From PNAI01 sp035501735 (lineage in GTDB: Bacteria > Pseudomonadota > Alphaproteobacteria > Rhizobiales > Xanthobacteraceae): a DNA stretch of 64,000 nt. The translations under genes and the position numbers were made by a program. Where the stretch lies: assembly GCA_035501735.1 (NCBI GenBank), contig DATJVR010000031.1, forward strand, positions 1-64,000, in the 5' to 3' direction. The notes under the pieces were generated by a model that worked only from the letters and a program-made list of their open reading frames with translations, was not told where the DNA came from and made no database searches. Positions 52,604 to 62,156 of the stretch are shown here, in pieces; the first letter of the stretch is position 1, and the number at the start of each line of letters is the position of its first letter.

Positions 52604-53992
52604 CTACTTCCGCACGCAGATCACCCGCACGACCGAGGCCTTGGCGTGGTCGACGCCGGCGTCCCCCGATGTGGGCGCAACGTAATTGGCCTCGATGAAA
52701 CTGCGAATGATTTCCGCCGGCACGATGGTCGCCTTCGGCGCCGCTGCCGCCGGACCGGCAACCACCGGCACCTTCAGCCCGACCATGCCGACGAAGCGCC
52801 CGCTTTTATCGAGCGCGGCCGCGCCGGAAAATCCCGGCGACGGCGGTTGGCTCAGGATGCCCAACGTGCCGCTGGCCGAACCGACGGCGATCAGTCGCGT
52901 GTTCGCGGTCGAGATCGCCGCGCTTCCGGCTTGCGATTTCGGATCGGCAATGCCGACCAGCGTGAGCTCGTTGCCCTTCGCCGGCTCGCCGAGCAGCGCG
53001 AGCGGCACAAGATCGTCCGCGCCGTACACCCGCAGCAGCGCAAGGCTGGCATCCGCGTTGTCGGCGAGACGCTCGGCACGGCCGAGTCCGGGCACGATCA
53101 CGGTCTGGCAGCCATTAATTACCTGCAGGTCCGTCACGATATGGCCGACCTTGCTGACCACGAGGCCGGTGCCGTATTCGACGTTGCTCCGCGGCGATGC
53201 GTTGTCTTGCGCATTTTTCATGGCGCTCGCGAACGGCTGAAACGCGCTCCGCATCGGAAGCATCAGCGGGTCCAGGGTGCCGTCCACGGCCTGATCGTAG
53301 AGAATGGTGATGCCGCGGATTTCGCCGTCACGCGCGAAGGCGTGCACCTGCATCTTCTTCAAGCCTTGCATGCCGATGAGCGTGAACGAATCCGCCCGCA
53401 GCGCCTCCTGCTCGATCTTGCGCTCGGGCTGGTTTTTCTGTTGCTCGAAGAGCGTTGCCAGATTTCCGTCGGACGCAACGATGCGGAAGGTTTCGATCCG
53501 CACCTGCCCTTGCGCCGAGCTCCAGAGGCTTCCGGCTTTGCCGGGTCCCGCTTTGGGCACCAGTTTCATCGGCAGGCCGACGCGCGCCCCGGTGATCGGG
53601 TCGTTGACCATGCGCCAGCCGACCTGCTCCTGCAGCGGGCGCACGAAATCGCTCAGCGCATCCCGCTCCGCCGGATTGAGTACGCCGGTTTGCCGGGTCT
53701 TGTTTTGGCGCTGGAACGCTCTCACCGCGTTGACGAACTGATCGCTGAACTCGCCATTGACCGGACCGTTATAGAGGCCGGCCCAGACCAGATCGGACTG
53801 GATCGCCAGCCGCTTGGCGAGCGGGATTGCGGCATAGGAATCGCGCAAGGATCGTACGGGCTGCGGGACGCGCTTTGGCTCCGGCGTCCAGCTCTGCAGC
53901 GATCCGGTCGTATCCAAACTGTCCTGGGCGACTGCCGGGACCAGCCCCGTCAGCCCAAGCGCCACGGCGAAACTCGCGCCGAGAAGTCGCAT
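52604..53992 (-). CDS. secreted peptidoglycan-binding, degenerate trypsin-like protein
   Basis: A 462-residue exported protein: signal peptide (1-~23), a peptidoglycan-binding-like segment (about 60-110, with DLVWAGLYNGPVNGEFSDQ), a middle domain, and a C-terminal trypsin-like fold (about 275-440). The protease strands are recognisable, but the triad is incomplete. The usual Asn-His-Val is replaced by Leu-Gln-Val (Q290), whereas D314 (DASLALL) and S389 (GFSGAAAL) remain. It is probably not an active protease. The ATG at 53992 begins the signal peptide; an upstream frame to 54268 overlaps the MoeB-like gene and is rejected. Confidence 0.75.
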   Translation of the reverse strand: MRLLGASFAVALGLTGLVPAVAQDSLDTTGSLQSWTPEPKRVPQPVRSLRDSYAAIPLAKRLAIQSDLVWAGLYNGPVNGEFSDQFVNAVRAFQRQNKTRQTGVLNPAERDALSDFVRPLQEQVGWRMVNDPITGARVGLPMKLVPKAGPGKAGSLWSSAQGQVRIETFRIVASDGNLATLFEQQKNQPERKIEQEALRADSFTLIGMQGLKKMQVHAFARDGEIRGITILYDQAVDGTLDPLMLPMRSAFQPFASAMKNAQDNASPRSNVEYGTGLVVSKVGHIVTDLQVINGCQTVIVPGLGRAERLADNADASLALLRVYGADDLVPLALLGEPAKGNELTLVGIADPKSQAGSAAISTANTRLIAVGSASGTLGILSQPPSPGFSGAAALDKSGRFVGMVGLKVPVVAGPAAAAPKATIVPAEIIRSFIEANYVAPTSGDAGVDHAKASVVRVICVRK

Positions 53993-54135
53993 CCAGAATC
54001 CCCAGAAACCCCTTGTTCGCTGGTCAAACCTACCCGAACCGGGCCGCGGAGGAAATGTGATTGATGGCCCTTGGGTGCGGCTATGCGCTACGGTAACCCC
54101 TTGCTGACGTTGAATCGAAAGGGAAAATCGCTGCG

Positions 54136-54936
54136 ATGCATTCGGCCGACGAAATCGAGCGTTACGCCCGGCATATAGTCCTGCGCGAGGTCGGCGGACC
54201 CGGTCAGGCGCGGTTGAAGGCGTCCCGCGTGCTGGTAATCGGTGCCGGCGGGCTCGGCGCGCCGGCACTGCTTTACCTGGCGGCTGCCGGCGTTGGCACG
54301 CTCGGCGTCGTGGACAACGACAAGGTCTCGCTGTCGAATTTGCAGCGCCAAATCATCCATGGCACGCCCGATATTGGCGAGCCGAAGGTGAAGACCGCCG
54401 CTGCGGCGATCCAAAAACTCAACCCGCATGTCGAGGTGAAGACCCATGACGAGCGACTGACCGCTGCCAATGCGCTCGCGCTCATTAACGCTTATGACAT
54501 CGTAGCCGACGGTTCGGATAATTTCCCTACCCGCTATCTGGTCTCCGATGCCTGTTATCTGGCGAAGAAACCGCTGGTGACGGCCGCGGTCGGAACCTTC
54601 GACGGCACGCTCACCACCATTCGCGCCCACGAACGCGGACCCGACGGCAAGCCGAACCCGACCTACCGCTGCCTGTTTCCCGAGCCGCCGCCCGCCGGCA
54701 CGGTACCGGCCTGCTCCGAAGCCGGCATCCTCGGCGCGCTGACCGGCGTGGTCGGATCGCTGATGGCGCTCGAGGTCATCCGCGAAATCGTCGGCTTCGG
54801 CGAAGGCCTGATCGGCCGGCTGCTGATGCTGGATACGCGTTCCATGCGCTTTGAGACCGTGCGCTACGCCTGGGACCCGTCAAATCCGCTCAACGGCGAG
54901 CACCCGAAAATCCACGATTTATCTGCGCATGCGTAG
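54136..54936 (+). CDS. moeB: molybdopterin-synthase adenylyltransferase (MoeB/HesA/ThiF family)
   Basis: A 266-residue E1-like enzyme that adenylates the C-terminal glycine of MoaD-type sulfur carriers. GAGGLG (36-41) is the nucleotide loop, followed by a VDNDKVSLSNLQRQ segment and the DGSDNFPTRYLV motif. E. coli MoeB has two CxxC zinc pairs; here there is only YRCLFPE and no second pair, so zinc is probably absent. The Cys in VPACSEAG corresponds to MoeB C187. ThiF or HesA function cannot be excluded. Confidence 0.85.
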   Translation: MHSADEIERYARHIVLREVGGPGQARLKASRVLVIGAGGLGAPALLYLAAAGVGTLGVVDNDKVSLSNLQRQIIHGTPDIGEPKVKTAAAAIQKLNPHVEVKTHDERLTAANALALINAYDIVADGSDNFPTRYLVSDACYLAKKPLVTAAVGTFDGTLTTIRAHERGPDGKPNPTYRCLFPEPPPAGTVPACSEAGILGALTGVVGSLMALEVIREIVGFGEGLIGRLLMLDTRSMRFETVRYAWDPSNPLNGEHPKIHDLSAHA

Positions 54937-55047
54937 GGTTTGTTTAGGTCGCGTTAACCCGAACCCGACAACATTGTGACGGCTGATTTGGGGGCTGGCG
55001 CAACGGGTGCGCCGCGCAATCAGCGGATGTTTTCAAATCCGGTCACG

Positions 55048-55647
55048 ATGAAACGGTTCCGCGTATATGCGTTTGGGCTGGTGTTGGTGGCGATCGCCGG
55101 AGCGGTCGCGGCGCAAGCCCCGAGCGAGCAGATCGGATTATTGAACGGCCTCGGAAACACTCAAGGCAATACCCAGGGGATCGGCCCTGTCGGCCAGATC
55201 GGATCGGGCATCGGCCAGTCTAGCGGCCTGCGGGTACCGCGCTACGTCAGTCTGAAGGCCGACAAGGTCAACATGCACGTGGGCCCGGCCAAGAATTACG
55301 AGATCAAGTGGCGCTACCAGCGCGCGGGCTTGCCGGTGGAGATCACGGGTGAATATGAGAACTGGCGCCGCATCCGCGACGCCGACGGCGCCGAAGGCTG
55401 GGTCTATGGTTCGCTGCTCTCCGGCCGCCGCACCGGCGTGGTGACGCTGCGCGCCAAGGATGAACTGCTGCCGCTGCGCGCCAAACCCAACCCTGCGAGC
55501 GCCATCGTGGCGCAGCTGCAATCCGGCGTGCTCGGCACGGTCAAGCGCTGCACCTCCGGCTGGTGCCGCTTCGCGGGCGAGGGCTTCGACGGCTGGATCC
55601 CGCAGGACAAACTCTGGGGCGTCTACCCGAACGAGTCGGTCGATTAA
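55048..55647 (+). CDS. secreted SH3-domain protein
   Basis: A 199-residue exported protein: signal peptide (1-~23, ending AVAA), a Gly/Gln-rich segment, and two bacterial SH3-like domains (about 65-125 and 130-195; the second ends GWIPQDKLWGV). Such domains bind peptidoglycan or proteins in the periplasm. The family (DUF1058-like) is common in rhizobia but of unknown role. A GTG at 54976 opens a longer frame, but the ATG at 55048 starts the signal peptide. A near-match to a CtrA site, TTTA-7-TTAAC, lies upstream at about 54941. Confidence 0.82.
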   Translation: MKRFRVYAFGLVLVAIAGAVAAQAPSEQIGLLNGLGNTQGNTQGIGPVGQIGSGIGQSSGLRVPRYVSLKADKVNMHVGPAKNYEIKWRYQRAGLPVEITGEYENWRRIRDADGAEGWVYGSLLSGRRTGVVTLRAKDELLPLRAKPNPASAIVAQLQSGVLGTVKRCTSGWCRFAGEGFDGWIPQDKLWGVYPNESVD

Positions 55648-55759
55648 CCGCCGCGGATTTATCGGCAGCAATTCTGTCCAATCATAAAATGGTCTTACAA
55701 TCGCGGCCTCCTGCGCGCGTGACTTGATGGCTACGCCACGCAGCGCATAGGGTGCGTCC

Positions 55760-55966
55760 ATGAGTACAAAAGAAGGTTTGCAAAGCTCGCCACCGCGCAA
55801 GCCGCTGACCCCTGCCGCCGAACGCGCATTGGCCGAAGCCGCCGCGCGCCGCGCCGAGATGGATCGCAAGAACACCGAGCGACCCAAGGAGGTTGGCGGC
55901 CCGAAAGGGCCCGAACCGACCCGCTATGGCGATTGGGAAAACAAGGGTCTGGCGTCCGATTTCTGA
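55760..55966 (+). CDS. DUF1674 (SDHAF4-like) protein
   Basis: A 68-residue protein whose C-terminus GPEPTRYGDWENKGLASDF is the diagnostic motif of the DUF1674/SDHAF4 family. In mitochondria and some bacteria this factor helps assemble the flavinylated succinate dehydrogenase subunit. No sdh genes are near. The N-terminal half is low-complexity and charged. It is convergent with acs. Confidence 0.9.
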   Translation: MSTKEGLQSSPPRKPLTPAAERALAEAAARRAEMDRKNTERPKEVGGPKGPEPTRYGDWENKGLASDF

Positions 55967-55975
55967 TGGCGGGCG

Positions 55976-57943
55976 CTATCCTTTTCCCGCCGCCTTCGGC
56001 GCATCCTTCCGGTTCTGACGGTTATTGACGAGGTCATCAACCACCGCCGGATCGGCGAGCGTCGAGGTATCGCCGAGGTTGCCGTATTCGTCCTCGGCGA
56101 TCTTGCGCAGGATGCGCCGCATGATCTTGCCGGAGCGCGTCTTCGGCAGTCCCGGCGAGAATTGTATCAAGTCGGGCGAGGCGATCGGCCCGATCTCCTT
56201 GCGCACCCATTGCACCAATTCCTTGCGCAGTTCTTCGCTCGGCTGCTCGCCTGTCATCAGCGTCACATAGGCATAGATGCCCTGGCCCTTGATGTTGTGC
56301 GGATAGCCGACCACGGCCGCCTCCGAAACTTTCGGATGCGCGACCAGCGCGCTTTCGACTTCGGCCGTGCCGAGGCGATGCCCGGCCACGTTGATCACGT
56401 CGTCGACGCGGCCGGTGATCCAGTAATAGCCGTCCTCGTCGCGCCGGCAGCCGTCGCCGGTGAAATATTTTCCCGGATAGGTTTTGAAATACGTATCGAC
56501 GAAACGCTGATGGTCCCCGTAGACCGTGCGCATCTGCCCGGGCCAGGATTCGGCAATGCAGAGATTGCCGCTGGTCGCGCCCGTTTGCACCTTGCCCTCG
56601 GCGTCGACGATTTCCGGCACGATGCCGAAGAACGGTCGTGTCGCCGAGCCGGGCTTCAGTTTCGTCGCGCCCGGCAGCGGCGTGATCAGGATTCCGCCGG
56701 TCTCGGTCTGCCACCACGTATCGACGATCGGGCAGCGGCTGTCGCCCACCACGCGATAATACCATTCCCACGCTTCCGGATTGATCGGCTCGCCGACCGT
56801 GCCGAGCAGTCTTAAGCTCGCGCGCGAGGTTTTCTTCACTGGCGCGTCGCCCGCCTGCATCAGCGCGCGGATCGCCGTCGGTGCCGTGTAGATGATGTTG
56901 ATCTTGTGCTTGTCGCACACTTCCCAGAAGCGCGACATGCTTGGATAGTTCGGCACCCCTTCGAAGATCATCGTGGTGGCGCCGTTCGCAAGCGGACCGT
57001 AGACGATGTAGCTGTGGCCGGTGACCCAGCCGACGTCCGCGGTGCACCAGTAGATGTCGCCGTCGTGATAGTCGAACACGTATTGGTGCGTGAGCGAGGT
57101 ATAGACGAGATAGCCGCCCGTGGTGTGCAGCACGCCCTTCGGTTTACCGGTCGAGCCTGAGGTGTACAGGATGAACAGCGGATCCTCCGCGCTCATTTCC
57201 TCGCAGGGGCATTCGGCCGGTACGATTTTGGCGATGTCGTCGTAATAGAGATCGCGCCCGCTTTTCATCGCGACCGGCGCGCCGGTGCGCTTGATCACGA
57301 GGATCGTGGTGACTCCGCCGGCCTTGTCGGCGGCCGCATCGGAGTTGGCCTTCAACGGAATCTTCCGCCCTCCGCGTACGCCCTCGTCCGCGGTGATGAT
57401 CACGTTCGACTTGCAGTCCTCGATGCGGCCGGCGAGCGAGTCGGGCGAGAATCCGCCGAACACGACCGAATGGATCGCGCCGATGCGCGCGCAGGCGAGC
57501 ATGGCCATGCACGCCTCCGGGATCATCGGCAGATAGATGGTGACGCGATCGCCTTTCTTGACGCCGCGCGCTTTCAGCACATTGGCGAATTTCTGCACGT
57601 CCGCATGCAGCTGCCTATAGGTGATCTTCTTGTCGTCCTTCGGGTCGTCGCCTTCCCAGAGGATCGCGACCTGATCGCCGCGTTTGGCGAGATGCCGGTC
57701 CACGCAGTTGTGGCAGACGTTCAGTGTGCCGTCCTCGTACCATTTGATCGAAACATTGCCCGGCCCGTAGCTGGCGTTTTTCACCTTGGAAAACGGCTTG
57801 ATCCAGTCGAGGCGTTTGGCCTGCTCGGACCAGAATCCGTTCGGGTCCTTGAGCGAGCGCGCGTAGAGGTCGCGGTACTTGGCGTCGTTGATGAACCCGC
57901 GCTGGGCCCATTCGGCCGGTACCTCGTAGATCTTGTCGGACAT
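55976..57943 (-). CDS. acs: acetyl-CoA synthetase
   Basis: Activates acetate to acetyl-CoA through an acetyl-adenylate. The 655-residue protein has the AMP-binding signature YTSGSTGKPKGVLH, the WWQTETGG motif, and the C-terminal RSGKIMRR whose Lys is the site of acetylation control in related enzymes. The ATG at 57943 has GGAGG ten bases upstream, so the longer frame to 58036 is not used. It appears monocistronic. Confidence 0.97.
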   Translation of the reverse strand: MSDKIYEVPAEWAQRGFINDAKYRDLYARSLKDPNGFWSEQAKRLDWIKPFSKVKNASYGPGNVSIKWYEDGTLNVCHNCVDRHLAKRGDQVAILWEGDDPKDDKKITYRQLHADVQKFANVLKARGVKKGDRVTIYLPMIPEACMAMLACARIGAIHSVVFGGFSPDSLAGRIEDCKSNVIITADEGVRGGRKIPLKANSDAAADKAGGVTTILVIKRTGAPVAMKSGRDLYYDDIAKIVPAECPCEEMSAEDPLFILYTSGSTGKPKGVLHTTGGYLVYTSLTHQYVFDYHDGDIYWCTADVGWVTGHSYIVYGPLANGATTMIFEGVPNYPSMSRFWEVCDKHKINIIYTAPTAIRALMQAGDAPVKKTSRASLRLLGTVGEPINPEAWEWYYRVVGDSRCPIVDTWWQTETGGILITPLPGATKLKPGSATRPFFGIVPEIVDAEGKVQTGATSGNLCIAESWPGQMRTVYGDHQRFVDTYFKTYPGKYFTGDGCRRDEDGYYWITGRVDDVINVAGHRLGTAEVESALVAHPKVSEAAVVGYPHNIKGQGIYAYVTLMTGEQPSEELRKELVQWVRKEIGPIASPDLIQFSPGLPKTRSGKIMRRILRKIAEDEYGNLGDTSTLADPAVVDDLVNNRQNRKDAPKAAGKG

Positions 57944-58073
57944 TTTGCTTCCTCCACGCCGAGCGTGATTTCCGCGCATGTTTGAGCGCGACCGCCGCTT
58001 TTTTCGAATATTATTCAGCGCCCCGCCAAGCGACAAGGCGCGAAACCCTGCACTTTCGTCGAAAAGCGCCGGT

Positions 58074-58505
58074 CTACCGCGGCCCGAAGCCGCCGAGGAT
58101 CGCCCCCATGATCACGAGCACGCCGAGCCAATGCCCGCTGTCGATCGCGGTCAGCTTGTAGCTGCGGCCCGGATAGGCATTGTTGGTCGCGGTCGTCGTG
58201 ACGACGAACCCAAGCCAGCACACCACGCCCGAGATAATGCCGGCACGGATCGACCAGATGCCGACGTGGAAGACGATCCCGTAGAGCACGAAGGCCATGA
58301 CCAATTCGGCGATGAACGAAAGCACGAACGGTGTCGCCTTGGCCGTCGCGCTCTTGCCGGCGTTCTGCACTTTCATCGTCTCCATCGTGGTGCCGAGCGC
58401 CGCGACCCAGGTTTTGCCCAGTGTGCCGTAGTAGCCCGCGCCGAACAGCCACGCCGCCACGGCGGCAAGCACAATCGCGACAAAATTGACATTCAGGACA
58501 TGCAT
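58074..58505 (-). CDS. DUF1761 family membrane protein
   Basis: A 143-residue protein with four hydrophobic helices and the family start NFVAIVLAAVAAWLFGAGYYG. DUF1761 proteins have no assigned function. It follows the EVE gene on the same strand after a gap of 10 bases, so they probably form a two-gene transcript. Confidence 0.88.
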   Translation of the reverse strand: MHVLNVNFVAIVLAAVAAWLFGAGYYGTLGKTWVAALGTTMETMKVQNAGKSATAKATPFVLSFIAELVMAFVLYGIVFHVGIWSIRAGIISGVVCWLGFVVTTTATNNAYPGRSYKLTAIDSGHWLGVLVIMGAILGGFGPR

Positions 58506-58515
58506 CCGCGCCTCC

Positions 58516-58935
58516 TCATTTCAGCCCGCCCATACGGCACACGATCTTCCATTCCTCCGCCGTGACCGGCTGAACCGAAAGCCGCGCGTATTTCGCCAGC
58601 GCCATGTCCTTGAGCTTCGGCTCGGCTTTGACCGCCGCGAGCGTCACAGGTTTTGACAGCGGCTCGATCGCCTTGGTCTGCACCACGACCCAGGGCTCGC
58701 CCTTGCCGGCGGTCGGATCGGGGAAATGCTCGCGGATGATCTCGGCGATGCCGACCACCTGCTTCTCTTTGCCGGTGTGATAGAAGAACGCCAGGTCGCC
58801 TTTCTTCATCGCCTTCAAGTTGCTGCGGGCGCGGAAATTGCGCACCCCGCTCCAGACCTCGCCCTTGGCGCCACGCTTGACCTGATCGTCCCAGGAGAAT
58901 TCTTCCGGTTCGGTCTTCAACAACCAATAGGCCAT
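58516..58935 (-). CDS. EVE domain protein
   Basis: A 139-residue single-domain EVE protein (PUA-like fold; thymocyte nuclear protein 1 type). Its aromatic cage residues are suggested by WLLKTEPEEFSWDD, VWSGVRNFRARSNL and DLAFFYHTGKE. EVE and related YTH domains recognise modified bases in nucleic acids, and bacterial ones occur near restriction or stress genes, but this one has no such neighbour. Confidence 0.92.
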   Translation of the reverse strand: MAYWLLKTEPEEFSWDDQVKRGAKGEVWSGVRNFRARSNLKAMKKGDLAFFYHTGKEKQVVGIAEIIREHFPDPTAGKGEPWVVVQTKAIEPLSKPVTLAAVKAEPKLKDMALAKYARLSVQPVTAEEWKIVCRMGGLK

Positions 58936-58999
58936 CGCGGTCTCCGTATGGAATTCATAACCACCAAATCTCGATCAATTCGCAACCCCGGGATTATGG

Positions 59000-59029
59000 A
59001 TTCCGGCTCTCGCTGCGCTCGGCCGGAAT
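59000..59029. repeat. short hairpin repeat
   Basis: Arms ATTCCGGC (59000-59007) and GCCGGAAT (59022-59029) enclose TCTCGCTGCGCTCG. Sequences of this form are common between genes in rhizobia. It lies just after the 3' end of gpsA on the minus strand and may serve as a terminator. Confidence 0.6.
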
Positions 59030-59042
59030 GACAATAAGGAAG

Positions 59043-60029
59043 TCAATGCTCCGCTCGAAACGGCCGTGTGAGCAACGAGTCGATCGCCTGATCGACGCTC
59101 ATTTGCCTGCCGAGCACGGCCGCGATCGCGCTCGCGATCGGCATGTCGATTTTCTTTGACATCGCGAGTTCCACCAGCACCGGCGCGGTATCGATTCCTT
59201 CGGCGAGCTGATGGCTTTGCATTTCGCCAATCGCGCGTCCTTGGCCCAACGCGATGCCGAGCGAGAAGTTGCGCGATTGCGGGCTCGAACAGGTGAGAAT
59301 GAGATCGCCCAGGCCCGAGAGGCCGGTCAATGTTTCGGGTCGCGCGCCGAACGCCTTGCCGAACCGGAACAATTCGGCAAATCCGCGCGTGGTGAGCGCG
59401 GCGGCGGCGCTCGCACCGAGCTTGCGCCCGGCCACGATGCCGGCCGCGATCGCCAGCACGTTCTTGGCGGCGCCGCCGATCTCGACCCCGCGCACGTCGG
59501 TCGAATGATAGAGCCGGAACGTGGCCGAGCCGAGCGCGCCGGCAAGCTGCCCGACGCGCTTTTCGTCACGCATCGCAAGCGTTACCGCCGTGGGAAGACC
59601 GCGCGCCACGTCGGCGGCGAAGCTCGGACCGGACAGGATCGCGGGCGCGGCGCGCGGTGCGCATTCCGTGATGACTTCGGTCATGAATTTGCGGCTGCCG
59701 CGCTCGATGCCTTTGGCGCAGGCGACGACAGGTGTGGCGGGCCGGGTGACCTGATCGATCGCCCGCGCAACCGTGCGCAGGGTTTGCGCCGGCACCACGA
59801 TCAGCACCGCATCGGCCTGTCCCGCGCAGGCGATGTCTTCGGTAACCACGACGTTTTCGTCGAGCGTAACGCCCGGCAACCGTGGATTTGTCCGCTGCTT
59901 GGCGAGTGACGCGGCGATTGCCGGATCGCGCGCCCACAATGTCACCGCGCGCCCGGCCCGCGTCACGACATTGGCGAGCGCGGTTCCCCAGGCGCCGGCT
60001 CCGAGCACCGCGATACGATCAAATGCCAT
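59043..60029 (-). CDS. gpsA: NAD(P)H-dependent glycerol-3-phosphate dehydrogenase
   Basis: Makes sn-glycerol-3-phosphate for phospholipids. The 328-residue protein has the Rossmann motif GAGAWGTALA (10-19), the CAKGIE segment, and the catalytic Lys region GGAAKNVLAIAAGI. It follows tsaD on the same strand after 24 bases. Confidence 0.96.
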   Translation of the reverse strand: MAFDRIAVLGAGAWGTALANVVTRAGRAVTLWARDPAIAASLAKQRTNPRLPGVTLDENVVVTEDIACAGQADAVLIVVPAQTLRTVARAIDQVTRPATPVVACAKGIERGSRKFMTEVITECAPRAAPAILSGPSFAADVARGLPTAVTLAMRDEKRVGQLAGALGSATFRLYHSTDVRGVEIGGAAKNVLAIAAGIVAGRKLGASAAAALTTRGFAELFRFGKAFGARPETLTGLSGLGDLILTCSSPQSRNFSLGIALGQGRAIGEMQSHQLAEGIDTAPVLVELAMSKKIDMPIASAIAAVLGRQMSVDQAIDSLLTRPFRAEH

Positions 60030-60053
60030 TTGCTGCGCCTCGCACCTTCTTTT

Positions 60054-61127
60054 TCACTGACGCGCCCGATACGAGACTTGCGGCCGTAAGCGATTCACCT
60101 CGCTGAGCGGCCAGCGCGCACGCGGTGCGGTGTCGAGGCCATCGACGAAACCATGCGCGAGCCGCTCGGCGCCGGCCCAGGCGATCATCGCGCCGTTGTC
60201 GGTGCAGAGTACGGGTGGCGGCACCACCAGAATGGTCTTCGCCTCGTAGGCGATGCGATGCAGCGCCTTGCGGATCACCTGATTGGCGGCAACCCCGCCG
60301 GCGGCGACCAGCGCCGTCGGCGCGCCGTAGCGTGCGTTGAACAGCTGCAGGCCGGTGCGGATGCGATCCTCGATCATCTCCACGACCGCCTGCTGGAACG
60401 AGGCGCAAAGATTGGCGACGTCCTGATCGCTGAGCGGGGCGATCTTTTCGGCTTCGAGCCGCAATGCGGTCTTCAAACCCGAGAGCGAGAAATCCGGCTC
60501 GGGCCGCCCGATCATCGGCCGCGGCAGATGGAACCGGTCCGGATGGCCGCGCACGGCTTCTTTTTCGACCTGCGGCCCGCCCGGATAGCCGAGGCCCAGA
60601 AGCTTCGCGGTCTTGTCGAATGCCTCGCCGATGGCGTCGTCGATGGTCGTTCCGATCAGCACGTAATCCGCAACCCCGCGCACCGCGACGATCTGCGTAT
60701 GCCCGCCCGATGCCAGGAACAGGCAATAGGGAAACGGCGTGCCGTCCGTCAGACGCGCCGTGAGCGCATGCGCCTCCAGATGATTGACCGCGATCAACGG
60801 CCTGTCGTTCACGAGCGCGATCGCCTTGGCGGTGGTGAGCCCGACGATGACCCCGCCGATCAGTCCCGGACCGGCCGCGGCCGCCACGCCGTCGATCGCG
60901 TCGAATGTGCGCCCGGCATCCGCCATCGCCTTGCTGATGACGTGGTCGAGCGCCTCCACATGTGCGCGCGCCGCGATCTCCGGCACCACGCCGCCGAAGG
61001 CGGCGTGCTCGTTGACCTGTGAGAGCACTACATTGGACAGGATCCGGCCCGGCCGCTTGTCGTCCACCCGTTCGACCACGGCCGCCGCGGTCTCGTCGCA
61101 TGTTGTCTCGATTCCCAGTACAACCAT
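60054..61127 (-). CDS. tsaD: tRNA N6-adenosine threonylcarbamoyltransferase TsaD
   Basis: Catalytic subunit that transfers the threonylcarbamoyl group to A37 of ANN-decoding tRNAs. The 357-residue protein has GIETTCDETAAAVV at the start, the metal-binding VNHLEAHA, and the glycine-rich SGGHTQIV and VAAGGVAANQ motifs of the ASKHA fold. The partner TsaE is encoded in the fusion at 36.4-37.9 kb; TsaB and TsaC are not in the window. The order tsaD-gpsA is common in alphaproteobacteria. Confidence 0.96.
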   Translation of the reverse strand: MVVLGIETTCDETAAAVVERVDDKRPGRILSNVVLSQVNEHAAFGGVVPEIAARAHVEALDHVISKAMADAGRTFDAIDGVAAAAGPGLIGGVIVGLTTAKAIALVNDRPLIAVNHLEAHALTARLTDGTPFPYCLFLASGGHTQIVAVRGVADYVLIGTTIDDAIGEAFDKTAKLLGLGYPGGPQVEKEAVRGHPDRFHLPRPMIGRPEPDFSLSGLKTALRLEAEKIAPLSDQDVANLCASFQQAVVEMIEDRIRTGLQLFNARYGAPTALVAAGGVAANQVIRKALHRIAYEAKTILVVPPPVLCTDNGAMIAWAGAERLAHGFVDGLDTAPRARWPLSEVNRLRPQVSYRARQ

Positions 61128-61138
61128 GCAGGCTCCTT

Positions 61139-61187
61139 GAGCATGATCCCGAAAAGTGGGAACCGGTTATCGGCTAAGATCATGCTC
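61139..61187. repeat. palindromic intergenic repeat, copy 3
   Basis: GAGCATGATCC at the left mirrors GATCATGCTC at the right around GAAAAGTGGGAACCGGTTATCGGC. It lies between the divergent tsaD and hemC genes and contains an ATG (61182) in frame with hemC. Confidence 0.85.
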
Positions 61188-61214
61188 GAACAGGGCGTAG
61201 CATTGCGAGGTCCA

Positions 61215-62156
61215 GTGCCGCAATCCTTGAGCGCAACCGCTAATATCCGTCTTGGCACGCGCGGCAGCCCGCTTGCGCTCTACCAGGCGCGCCTGGTGCA
61301 GCAGCGGCTCGCGGCGGCGCACGGGCTTGATCCCGCGCGGATCGCGATCGAAGTGATTCGCACCACCGGCGACCAGGTGCAGGACCGTGTGCTGGCCGAC
61401 GTCGGCGGCAAAGGCGTGTTCACCAAGGAGATCGAGGAGGCGCTCGCCGCCGGCCGCATCGACCTCGCGGTTCATTCAGCGAAAGACATGCCGACCGTGC
61501 TGCCGGCGGGACTCGCGCTCGCTGCTTTTCTTCCACGTGAGGATGCGCGCGACGCCTTCGTCAGCCGCAAGGCGAACTCGCTTGCCGCGCTCGCTCCCGG
61601 AGCTGTCGTCGGCACCGCTTCGCCGCGCCGCCACGCCATGGTCAGGCGCCTGCGGCCCGATCTGCATGTCGCTCCGTTGCGCGGCAACGTCGACACGCGC
61701 CTGCGCAAGATCGAGCAGGGCGAGGCGGACGCGACCGTTCTGGCGTTCGCCGGATTGAAACGCCTCGGATTGGAATCGACGGCGAACTCCGTTTTCGACA
61801 TCGTCGAATTCCTGCCGGCGGTCGGCCAGGGCGCCATCGCGGTCGAGACGCGCGAAGACGATGCAAAGACGCGCGACCTGCTCGCCTCGATCAACGATCC
61901 CGACACCGCGCTTGCGCTTGCCGCCGAACGCGCCTATCTCGCGGTGCTCGACGGCACCTGCCGTACGCCGATTGCCGGCCACGCCATGATCATCGCCGGC
62001 CGCGTGCAGATGCGCGGCCAGATTTTAAAACCGGACGGCAGCCAGTTTTACGACATTACCTGCGACGGTCCGCTGACCGATGCGGAAGCCGTCGGCACCG
62101 CAGCCGGCCGCGATCTCAAGGCGCGCGCCGGCGCCGACTTTTTCACCGGAGCATGA
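61215..62156 (+). CDS. hemC: hydroxymethylbilane synthase
   Basis: Polymerises four porphobilinogens into hydroxymethylbilane. The 313-residue protein has the start IRLGTRGSPLAL, HSAKDMP, and the dipyrromethane-cofactor Cys in LDGTCRTPIAG. The frame is open back to 61137, but that part is the intergenic repeat. The GTG at 61215, with CGAGG just upstream, gives the usual length; the ATG at 61182, inside the repeat, is the alternative. The stop codon lies inside repeat copy 4. Confidence 0.95.
   Translation: MPQSLSATANIRLGTRGSPLALYQARLVQQRLAAAHGLDPARIAIEVIRTTGDQVQDRVLADVGGKGVFTKEIEEALAAGRIDLAVHSAKDMPTVLPAGLALAAFLPREDARDAFVSRKANSLAALAPGAVVGTASPRRHAMVRRLRPDLHVAPLRGNVDTRLRKIEQGEADATVLAFAGLKRLGLESTANSVFDIVEFLPAVGQGAIAVETREDDAKTRDLLASINDPDTALALAAERAYLAVLDGTCRTPIAGHAMIIAGRVQMRGQILKPDGSQFYDITCDGPLTDAEAVGTAAGRDLKARAGADFFTGA

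Noticed and set aside
61137..61214. Longer hemC N-terminus
   Set aside because: These codons lie mostly inside an intergenic repeat and do not look like HemC.
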